Shown here piece after piece: positions 55,501 through 64,000 of a stretch of DNA of 64,000 nt; the stretch's first letter is position 1, and each line of letters begins with the position of its first letter. The stretch is from Symbiodinium kawagutii. Lineage: Eukaryota; Sar; Dinophyceae; Suessiales; Symbiodiniaceae. A program made the position numbers and the translations under genes. The notes under the pieces are model-generated. The model was not told the DNA's origin. It saw only the letters and a list, made by a program, of their open reading frames with translations, and searched no databases. The stretch covers positions 6,624 through 70,623 of the forward strand of contig VSDK01009629.1 of NCBI GenBank assembly GCA_009767595.1, read 5' to 3'.

Positions 55501-58500
55501 GCTTGAACATTTGCTTGTTTAACATTGGCTTGGTTGAGAACCATTTTGAACATTTGCTTGGTTGAGAACCAGCTTGAATTTGTTGCTTGGTTCACGATGG
55601 ATGGTTGACCAAGCTTAATCATGGCTCGATTTGGTTGATTTCATAGATTGCCAATATGGTTAATGTGGATCATTGATGGTGGGGTCTGTAGAATAGTAGT
55701 GTTGGTAAGTCATGGTTGATCATGGCTCTTCCCGGATTCACAATGTATTGATAGTTTGTTGCCAGTCACGACTGGAACTGTTTGAACTGATCTCAACAAT
55801 AGGTAACTGATACTACCCATAATAGAATAAGGCGCCTCCGGAGCGCCCTTGTTAAAGAACTTTTTGCCACTGGGTCACTACACAGTTTCTAACCAGATTG
55901 ACTAATTGATTCAGCATCACTCAGTGTTTATCACTATTAGCTAGTTGGTGGTTCCAACCATTTTTTTGTCAGTCAGAATCAATAACAATTGGTTGGTTGA
56001 CTAATATTTTTCATAGGGGTTGAAACCACTAACCAGTTTGTCATTCATGAAAATGCTAGCAGTTGTGGCACATAATTGTTAGCCACAAGTGTGGGACCAA
56101 CAACAACTTCCTAGCTGTGTTTCAAGTTGCATCAGGCTCACCCCGTGGTTTGTCAATTGTTGGGACATAATCTATGGTGGATAGGCTTCCGGGCCACCAG
56201 AAGGGATTACAACCAATAAGCCACCAACAACCGGGAAATCCTAATCGAGTCACAAGCCACCAACACCGCAAATTATAAAGAACTAGCTGGTGAGTAGTCT
56301 ATTTTTTCTCAATTACGAGTGGCTCCATCTTGTACAATGTTCACCCCTGTTTGATGGTAGACCGCTAGCTCTCTATGGTCTAGAAAATAAGTCGATATGT
56401 GGCCTAGAAGAAGGGATCTCCTGTTCATCATCATTATTTGTTAATCATCATTATTGGTTGTGATCCGGTCGCTTTCACCATTGCCAACCATGAGCGATCA
56501 TTGTTCACCATTACCCACTATCAATCAAGAATCTGTGAATCGACCATGATCGACAATTTTCATTGATAGTTATATAATCCAACCAGACCATTCTGAGTAT
56601 TCACGTGTGGGATCCATCAATACTACTTACACTCCAGTAAGCTGACCTAGAAGTGTGAAATTTGCTATAAAGTAAGGTTATTATCACCTTCCAGGTTAGT
56701 TTGCCAGAGGGGTAGCAACCATGGTGAACCACAATCAACGATTGGCGATGATGATGAACAGCAATGAAACATGGTTGGCAATCCTCTCGATAACGACGAA
56801 AACATGGTTTCTTAATGGTTGGTGAACGGTTGGGAAATGGTTGGTTAATGATGGTTGATCAAACCCTAGCAGTTTGGCCATTAAGTTGGTCAGTTACTTG
56901 ATGGCTGGTAGTTTGCTAAGCCAGCCAGGTGATATTGGATAACTGCAGTAGCCAACGGGTACATAGTCACATAGTCACATGTTGGTGACCGAGTAACGAT
57001 GGAAACGTGGTAGCCAGTAACAACATTAGGATTTTCAACCATGGGGAAGCATTGTCAACCGTGCTTATCAATTTGCCTGAGTAGTCGAAATCCGGAAATA
57101 CTGATCTCTGGAGATGATGGGGTTTAGTTGATAGCCTGAAGCTGACTATAGTACCCATCATGATTCAAATCTGATTTTCATTTTCCATTGACCACATCTT
57201 GCACACGGCTGAGATGATCAGAATGACTCGTTGAGTAGAATCAGCTGGTCAAGTAGAATCACTCAAGAAGATCAAGAAGGTCTTTGATTTGCCAAAGAAT
57301 TTGCACCTCCCCAATGCTTCCAAGATGTTATGGGTTTCCCCAATCACCAATCCACACTGTGATACCAGAATGATAGCTGACAGTGGTGGCTCATGAGCTG
57401 TTGTCAGCACTTGAAATTTGAAATCCTTGAAACCAATCAACCAGAAACCATGGACAATGGACAACCACTCCACATCAATAAGAAGCTATATGTCATAGGC
57501 AGTATCTACAACTTTCAGCAGTAAGACGATCATTAAGATTTGATACCAAACTACTTTGAACCACCAAACCATTGATGAGTCGCTGCAATTAATCCCGGGA
57601 ATCTATGAAACAGGTTGAATGCAACACAGGCAAACAACCTACAACAGCTGTGGATATGAGATATGCGAGAGGAATCCACCATGTGCTGATTCGTGGCTGA
57701 CTGCCATTTTGCTTTTGAGCCATGCCATGCACTCTCAAGTTCCGAACCGCTGGTCCTAGTGGATTTCCTCCTACCACAAGAAACACATAAAAGTTGCTCC
57801 TGGTCAGCCAAGTGAAATACGTTCACATTACTTGCAATCCCGCCATGTTCGAGATCTCACCATGGCCCTTTTCTTAGCTCATGATTTGGGTTACTCACCA
57901 ACTGTCGCCTTGCAATTTGGTTGGGGCGTTTAGTGCACCATCCTCAGCATCGCAAGCCGCTTTGACACTCAGAACTGCAGTGATCCAGTGGCGACGCAGT
58001 GCAAAACCTCTTGCCCAGCCTTTTGCTTCGAGTCCCTTGACAGCTGTTGTTGGGTGGTTGCGGTCCACTCGTCGCGAAATGCATTGCCAGCTGCAGGAAC
58101 ATTGGACACAGAATTGCGGCCACAATCTAGGAGTTTTGCATGTGTTTTTGAGTGTTTCAGTATTGGCATATCAATGATAAACATGTGTATGTATATATGC
58201 ATTTACTGTGTAAACATTTCTCTACATCTATTTCTATAGTTATCCATCTATCTATCTATCTATCGATCTATCTATCTATCTATCTATCTATGTGAGCAAC
58301 GGTCAAAACTCCGGTAATTTAAAAGTAGTATTCGGCTGCCATGGCTTGCAAGAAATCTTGAAAACATGAGGTAAGCGATGGGACCTTCCCAAATAGCGAT
58401 ACCCCTTTTGTAATCTCTTGTATTGTTAAAGGTACTTGGAGGGTTTTACTCGCAAGCGATACCCCCCAGAAAATCATATCGTTGAAATGTGCCAAAACTG

Positions 58501-58573
58501 TGGTAAGCGATGGGACCTTCCCAAATTTGTCCATGGCATTGATTTCGAACCAGAGTTTAGAAAGTCGCACATG

Positions 58574-58615
<42 letters not shown>

Positions 58616-61600
58616 AGTCTATTTATATACCTATCTATCCATCCATCCAGTTATTTATTTTCATCATTTAGTTGCTAACTATCATTCGTCCTATAGGCAT
58701 TATGGTTGGTGAATCACTAGCCATCATGAATCATGACCAAACCCTATCAAACCATGTAAGCCCTTTTTTAAAGCAGGGGACTGTGGTAGTACACTTTTTT
58801 GGTGATTTGCTTTGCTCCAGGTTTGCCTCAATACCCCAAAATGTCATTGAAATGAACTGAAATGCCAATATGCTTGTTTGTAATTGTAAGGAGGTAACAT
58901 TGTTCTGAAATCATGGGAAAACATTTTGTGAATTTAAAGTGGTGTTTTCTCTTAATAATAAGATGTAGTAACTTAATATTTATAGGGTATTGCAATATTC
59001 TTTAGAATTAAAAATCATATGTAGTTCAAATATTTAAAGACTTGCAAGATGTTTTTTTAAGTATATACCTTCCTGTCTAGAATACAACATATTACTTGTT
59101 GTTGTTTGTCCTATTCAAACCCAAAATAAGGAAAATCTCAATGTAACCTGCATGTTTTTTTAGATCTATATCTTCCTGTCTAGAATATAACATATGACTT
59201 GTTGTTGTTTGTCCTATTCAAACCCAAAATAAGGAAAACCTCAATGTAACCTGCAGCATATCGTCACAATAATCTTGGCAAACATGTATTGCAACCGATG
59301 CATAATTTAATTGTTGTTGCCTTTAATAGAACATGGTTGAATAGAGTGTGCTAGCAAAATATGCAATGTGTAAGTAGTGTACAGTGCTTATCCCAAGAGA
59401 TATGCTATATATATAAATATTTTAAAGCAACTATTTTTCGTTGTTGCAATATAACTTAAGTTATAAGATATGATTATTGTGCTTGTGAATCCACGAGGCA
59501 ATGTGTAATTGGTATTTTGTTTTCCTGTCAGAAAAACAGGTTATACTCCAAAACAAAGGTGTCAAGTATTTTGGGTAATGCAGCTATCATCTACTATGAA
59601 TTAAGATGTGTTGTTGTTATGATATCAAAATTATTTTTCCTATCAGAATATAGTATATCCAATTTAAAGTTGTTCTGCAGCAATAGTGTCAACACCATCA
59701 TATTTTTTACTTACAGGTGTTCTCCCCATTTGTTTCGAAGAACTATTCCTTTGATATTAATGTTTAGCCTGCAATATATCAAAATAAGAATATAAATCAT
59801 CAAGATTGAATTTCTACAATTTAAAGAAACAAAGAATTTTGATAAAAAATGCAAATATATATATATATATATTTACATATATATAGATAATAGATATTTT
59901 AATGATATTTTGAAAAGATGAAATATATATACATATATACATATATTCATCATAATTCAGTAAATTCCTAAAACAATTCTTTAAACACAAATTTATCTCG
60001 CTGATGTAATTTGGAGGATCTAGGAGGCAAATGGGGACAGAGGAGGGCAAAGGAAGAAAAAGTACCAAAAACCTCAAGAAAACAAAAAAAAGACAAAAAG
60101 ATCAACCCCAGGTAGAGTGCCAGAGTGCCTGGGGCATAAGGTTGATATTTTTGTTGATTTTCTAGAGGTTTCTTGTGGTAGTTTTAGAAAAATCGCAAAA
60201 ACCTCGAGAAAACCAAAAAAACCAAAAAAACTAAAAAAACCAAAAAAACAAAAAAAAACAAACAAAAACAAAAAGACCAAGCCAATGGGTAGTACAGGGT
60301 CTTGGGTCCATAGTCTTGGTTTTTTTGTTTTTTTCGTTTTTTTTTTTGTTTTTTTGGTTTTCTTGGTTTCTTTCAGGTTGTAGTAAATTGGTAGAGGCCA
60401 AAAACCCCAGGTAGAGTACCAGAGTGCCTGGGGCATAAGGTTGATATTTTTGTTGATTTTCTAGAGGTTTCTTGTGGTAGTTTTAGAAAAATCGCGAAAA
60501 CCTCGAGAAAACTAAAAAAACAAAAAAAAACAAAAAAAACAAAAAAAACAAAAAAACCAAAAAAAACAAAAAAAACAAAAAAACAAAAAGACCAAGCCAA
60601 TGGGTAGTACAGGGTCTTGGGTCCATAGTCTTGGTTTTTTTTTGTTTTTTTTGGTTTTTTTGGTTTTTTGGTTTTTTTGGTTTTCTTGGTTTTTTTGGTT
60701 TTCTTGGTTTTCTTGGTTTTCTTGGTTTCTTTCAGATTGTAGTAGATTGGCAAAGGCCCACAAAGTTGATATGAAACATCAATGATCAAATATGCACATG
60801 ATCAATTATTCAATGAGCAAATATCGAAGTAAAATGCACAAAAAAAGCGTACTACCGTGGTCCCCGGTTCTGTTTTTAAAACCACGAAAACTCCATAAAT
60901 TCTTTTAACTTTTTAACCACATAAAACCATATAAAACAATTTTTTAAGCCATGTAAAACCCCTCTAAACCCATATAAAACCAATTTAAATTCCACAAAAC
61001 CATAGGGCTTTAGTCATTTCAAGCCGTGACTCATCACCAACCGCTGTGTTTCTGGGTCGCGCCCAGGGGTGGTCCCGGCCTCCCCGGCTGCGCTTGTCGC
61101 GACGAGTGCCTTCCGGTGCTGGGCTGTATGGCCTTGGCCAAGGACAAGCGCCATGTGGCGTGGGAGGTGGAGATTTGCCCCTGGAAGATGTCATGGGCTC
61201 TTCATTTAACAAATAAATTCATATATAATAATAATGATAATGATAATGATAATAATAATGATAATGATAATGATAATAATGATGATAATAATAAATAATA
61301 ACAAGTATATGTTTAATAATATTTAACAAATATATTTTTAATAATGATAATGATAATAAATAATATTAATAATAAATAATCACAATTTTCATAGAAATTA
61401 TGGGCTCTTCATAGAAATAAATGTGTTGAAATATGGAAAAAATATTTAAATGTATGATACATAAACTGATTCATGGGCTCTTCATTTAACAAAATGATTT
61501 ATATGTATATAGAAATATGTTCGATTTATTTATGCATATACTTATCAATATCTGGATATTTACATATATACATCTTTGTTTATACTGATTGAGATAGATA

Positions 61601-62666
61601 GATGAATGATTGATAGATAGATAGATAAATTAGTAGATAAATAGATATATAGAAAGCAGATAGATAAAAACATCTATGAACTATGAACATATTGATAAAT
61701 AAATGGATGCACATTGTGTTGTTTATCAAGCATTACCAACCAGCATCAAACATTTCGAACCGTCATTAAAATCATGATTGGCCATGACGAAAGGTATGAA
61801 CAAATATCGACCATGATAAATGACCAACCGTTTTCAGCCATCAGCCTTGGATCATTATCAAGTTTGAAAACTGGTAATCATTATCCAACCTCAACCAACC
61901 ACCAATGCATCATTGATTCACCATGATGCACCATCATCAATCATCCTCTCTGACCATGGGCCAACTATCAATGAACCTCAATCAACCAGAAAGTCACTTT
62001 CAACCATGAACCATTGATTTGCCAACAATTGAAACAGCTGGACATCAGGATTCAGAGTGAACATGCGATAAAATGACCATTCAATCATATTTGCACAACT
62101 TGACTGAACCACCATTGAGTAACCATCAGTCAACCATCAATCATTGCTTAGTTCTTTATCATGAACCATCATCGTCATCACCCATTATTCATCTTCAAAT
62201 TTGGATAGAATTCATTAAGCATCATCACCCATCATCACCTATAGTTAATCATCAGTAGCCATCATCACTCATCAATCATCGTCAATCATCGTCATTTACC
62301 GTCATTGAGCGGCATTATTCATCATTAATCATCATGAGTCATCAGCAACGATCAGTTTCATCCATCACCAAACCACTATCAACCACCACTAACCATCATA
62401 AACCAGCTTATCCATCATCAAACCCTCGTTTTTACCATCATCAAACCCCTGGTTTTTACCATCATCAAACCCTTGGTACTTGAATGTGCACCCCCACTTA
62501 GTGGTCACAATGCATGGTTTCTACGGGATTAGTTCAGCTACCTTCCAGGCCTTGTAACCCATGGTGAACCGACCCCAGCTGCACATCCAAGTTGCGTCGC
62601 AAACGACAGGAGGAGGACCCAGACGACCCCGAACATGTTGACCCCGTCCCCGTGAACTCTACGGAG
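52498..62666 (+). CDS. Gene 3: signal-peptide protein, tentative CRAL-TRIO/GOLD-like
   Basis: A new start follows gene 2 by 530 bp on the same strand. Exons considered: 52498-52592 (signal peptide), 53360-53472, 53767-53813, 54655-54770, 55323-55385, 61067-61166, 62592-62666. The first two joins keep phase. The exon near 54.7 kb ends VEIDAHQLPPKLGG, which resembles the closing ...LP-x-x-x-GG of CRAL-TRIO (SEC14) lipid-binding domains; later exons with NWNW and HVAWE could be GOLD-type strands. That reading is inference from short motifs, and a signal peptide is unusual for SEC14 proteins, so two genes may be mixed here. The C-terminus is not seen. Confidence 0.35.
52946..53045 (+). mobile_element. 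Family A element with 4-bp TSD
   Basis: GGGGTTTTCTCCAAATAGGG to TTTGAAGAAACCACC, flanked by AAAT (52942-52945, 53046-53049). Confidence 0.8.
53360..53472 (+). CDS. Gene 3 exon 2
   Basis: After GAGGTAG, phase 2, it reads SSLEPTEDSPLSVASCSQRL, then FELLGNPSYDGFTVPGDR, ending phase 1 before GTGACA. It joins exon 1 in frame. The family is not recognised. A minus-strand ORF over the same bases is judged a shadow. Confidence 0.6.
53767..53813 (+). CDS. Gene 3 possible exon 3
   Basis: After CTGGCAG, phase 1, it reads ERDGEPQTRLELWFLQ, which continues exon 2 as VPGDR-ERDGE. The frame is open to 53948 and the donor is unclear. Confidence 0.4.
54655..54770 (+). CDS. Gene 3 exon with CRAL-TRIO-like ending
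   Basis: The frame reads PKRMSQERLRESTSQEGSGA and then KVEIDAHQLPPKLGGLQ. The I/V-D-x-x-x-LP-x-x-x-GG pattern recalls the last helix of SEC14 domains. Start and end are not fixed: acceptors at 54677 and 54704 are possible, and TAG/TGA follow after 54770. Confidence 0.4.
55323..55385 (+). CDS. Gene 3 possible exon
   Basis: In a small GC-rich island one frame reads FPTPKGAEGCSDDDNWNWLM. Tight acidic and Trp-rich text unlike the surrounding intron. Junctions are uncertain. Confidence 0.4.
55943..56037 (+). mobile_element. Family B element
   Basis: CTAGTTGGTGGTTCC to GGTTGAAACCACTAACCAG with GGTTGGTTGACTAATATT inside. Confidence 0.7.
57915..58120 (+). other. Open frame of moderate G+C, possible exon
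   Basis: One forward frame is open for 98 codons and reads SASQAALTLRTAVIQWRRSA and LRSTRREMHCQLQEHW. A minus-strand frame is also open. The composition is between exon and intron, so no call is made. Confidence 0.25.
58242..58290 (+). repeat. (TATC)n microsatellite
   Basis: Twelve or so TATC units with one CGAT interruption. A second TATC tract lies at 58576-58616. Confidence 0.9.
58376..58530 (+). repeat. Direct repeat of GTAAGCGATGGGACCTTCCC
   Basis: The 24-bp text beginning GTAAGCGATGGGACC and ending CCCAAAT occurs at about 58372 and 58502, about 130 bp apart; AAGCGATACCCC follows the same theme near 58453. Confidence 0.75.
58576..58616 (+). repeat. (TATC)n microsatellite
   Basis: Ten perfect TATC units followed by degenerate TATC/CATC units to about 58650. 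Confidence 0.92.
59067..59256 (+). repeat. Tandem duplication, ~100-bp period
   Basis: Two ~90-bp copies starting CTTCCTGTCTAGAATA and including TTGTTGTTGTTTGTCCTATT, then AACCCAAAATAAGGAAAA, with a few base differences. Confidence 0.85.
60105..60745 (+). repeat. Duplicated ~300-bp unit with A-rich and T-rich inverted arms
   Basis: Each copy starts ACCCCAGGTAGAGT, passes GGCATAAGGTTGATATT, then a run of AAAACC/AAAAAAC, the spacer CCAAGCCAATGGGTAGTACA, then a TTTTTTGG/TTTTCTTGG run that complements the A run. Copies begin at about 60106 and 60404. Each could fold as a very long hairpin. Confidence 0.85.
61067..61166 (+). CDS. Gene 3 possible exon
   Basis: GC-rich island in AT-rich surroundings. 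After GCGCCCAG, phase 2, it reads GGPGLPGCACRDECLPVLGC and MALAKDKRHVAWE, ending TGGGAG before GT. Cys-rich first half. Other frames are open, so the frame is chosen for its phase and strong donor. Confidence 0.45.
61217..61300 (+). repeat. (ATAATG)n-like microsatellite
   Basis: Imperfect ATAATG/ATGATA units, giving a D/N-rich ORF. Similar text recurs at 61330-61380, and GATA units at 61590-61670. Confidence 0.85.
62592..62666 (+). CDS. Gene 3 possible exon (25 codons)
   Basis: After CATCCAAG it reads LRRKRQEEDPDDPEHVDPVP and VNSTE in phase 0, ending ACGGAG before GTGCGA. It fits HVAWE of the previous exon in phase. Highly charged and not identifiable alone. Confidence 0.5.
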
Positions 62667-64000
62667 GTGCGAGTTGTGGTACTGCCACGTGGTGATTGAC
62701 CGTGGTGAAGCAACGTGAAGCGTTAAAACTGGTTGAACCAGTCAATGGAGGTTACTCATTGTGGAAAATTTATGGCAATTAACCAGCAGTACCATTATTT
62801 CACTGGAAATTGCTGTGGTTTATAGGGGTTATAGCCATGGTTCAAAAGGAAGTTGCCATTGAAGTTACTGTGCCGAAACACATTTCTAATATTGAGTAAT
62901 TAGTGAACCCAGGGGTTTCCCTTTTATTGAAGTTGCTGTGGTTTTGGTGGTCGACAGTATTGGGTCAATGGAAGCTGTCACAAGCAATCGCTTCAACTAC
63001 CCGTGGTGGTGCTGATGCTGGCTATTGACAATGATGTGTGCCATGAAAGTTTAGTTGTGCTGTTGTTTGATTAGACGGAGTGATGGGGAAATCAGTGAAG
63101 TGATCAAAAATAACCCTTTCACCAACCAATCAAAAATAAAGTCCTATAGATGTTTGAAACTGATATGGTTGTTTTTCAAATCTTGGTAGAGGCTGATGTT
63201 TGCCAATATTACGAAGGTGCTGCCTATTTTTGCGGACGTAAATTTGGGGTGCCAAGGTTACCACCAGAATGATACGAAATGAAGATTAATATTTGGTGGT
63301 TTCTCGGAATAGGGGTACCCTCCAAATCATCCAACATGATTTTTTTTTGGTAATGAACCAACCATTTTAGGGGTTTCCTATTGCTTGAGAAACGACCACC
63401 TTTGAACCACAACTGAAAAACTGCCAAGAAATCTGCCCACTTTCGTGGAGGAAACCTCCTGCATTTTGGGAGTGCAGTTTGGTAGTGGGGACTCTGGTAC
63501 TGCCTCAAATTGCATGTGCCTGGTTGACAGGTGGATGCGACATGATGAGACCTTCATTTGCTGAAGTACCGAACTGATTAAAAGCTGAGAGATCAAGATC
63601 AATCGGTAGCTTATCACCTCCTGTTGGCCACATGCCCGGGTCATATGAACAAAGCCATCGCATCTTGGTGGAAAGTTGGGATTGGGTTGGGCCACACTTG
63701 CTTTGAAGCTGAAAACGACATGATCTCTATCCTAGTCTGAGAATTCTTCAGTTTGCTATGTTTGGCCTTTTGTTTGATTAGACCGTTGAAAAGTAGAGAT
63801 TGAACAAATCTGCAGAGCACTTGAGTTTAGTGGGATAGGTTGATATGTTGGTACAGATGATAAATATGATAGACAAGTTGATGGTCAAGGGTGCACAATG
63901 CGACGGCAGTGCTCAGCAACAATGAACCAATTCTTTGGATCCTCAATGATGATAAAATTTCATGACCAAATTTATATACCCGTATGTAAGCTAGGTAATG
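62667..64000. other. Repeat-rich tail of the window
   Basis: Low-complexity sequence with one family A element (63295-63397). No exon recognised; gene 3 may continue beyond the window. Confidence 0.4.
63295..63397 (+). mobile_element. Family A element
   Basis: GGTGGTTTCTCGGAATAGGG to TTGCTTGAGAAACGACC. ATTT precedes it but the right flank differs, so the target duplication has decayed. Confidence 0.75.

Larger units (their letters stand above)
58850..61020. other. AT-rich segment without exons
   Basis: The usual GGTTGATGATG pattern and elements A-D stop here. The sequence is AT-rich, with TATA-type runs at 59410 and 59855-59945, an approximate 100-bp tandem repeat and the A/T-tract duplication. 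No exon is supported; this would be a single 5.7-kb intron of gene 3 or an intergenic region. Confidence 0.5.

Noticed and set aside
60373..60789. Lys/Thr and Phe-rich minus-strand ORFs
   Set aside because: Direct translation of the A-tract/T-tract repeat.
1..64000. rRNA, tRNA and other structured RNA genes
   Set aside because: No conserved rRNA blocks or convincing tRNA box A/box B pairs were noticed by eye; a covariance-model scan would be needed to exclude them.

Overview
This window reads as nuclear DNA of a dinoflagellate (Symbiodiniaceae or relative); the organism is inferred, not given. Evidence: tiny GC-rich exons (30-240 nt) sit in large low-complexity introns (0.4-7 kb), every supported exon is on the + strand, and introns start with GT, GC or GA but always end in AG, usually with a G repeated at both junctions (AG|G). 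GA-AG and GC-AG introns in quantity, with one-way gene arrays, are known dinoflagellate traits. Most long ORFs here are translated simple repeats or transposable elements, not genes.

Layout. 1-3.1 kb: repeats and a (CCAA)n tract, no firm gene. 3.1-17.8 kb: gene 1, a classical short-chain dehydrogenase/reductase (SDR) of the retinol dehydrogenase / WWOX / TIC32 type. Eleven consecutive phase-consistent exons (5880-17806) give an intact ~295-codon core: TGGSSGLG cofactor loop, CNAG, NHLGH, YSDSK catalytic motif, LHPG and a terminal TGA. A signal-peptide-like start lies at 3130, but its link to the core is not fully resolved. 17.8-19.6 kb: intergenic. 19.6-52.0 kb: gene 2, a long coiled-coil protein with a Tudor-like SH3-fold segment, one sperm-tail PG-rich (SHIPPO) motif, a KEN-containing Pro/Ser/Thr-rich linker and about 14 very small coiled-coil exons; an axonemal or centriolar role is inferred. 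Its first exon lies in an in-frame 171-bp tandem duplication that doubles the start codon. 52.5-62.7 kb: gene 3, beginning with a signal peptide and followed by weaker exons, one recalling the end of a CRAL-TRIO (SEC14) domain. 62.7-64 kb: repeats only.

The introns are filled by at least four families of short non-autonomous inverted-repeat elements. Family A (~100 bp, ends GGTGGTTTCTC/GAGAAACCACC, about 20 copies) and family C (~115 bp, ends GGCTATGGGTCA/TGACCCACAGCC, at least 6 copies) carry exact 4-bp target-site duplications at many copies, so both moved by transposition. Family B (ends CTGGTTGGTGGTTT) is common; family D is a rarer palindrome. Nested insertions give relative ages. Other oddities are 13 copies of GCGTAAG[C/T] in 660 bp, a duplicated A/T-tract hairpin near 60.1-60.7 kb, and a (TTGG)n array grown inside a family B copy.

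All exon calls come from reading frame, junction phase and protein-like sequence by eye; no homology search was possible.
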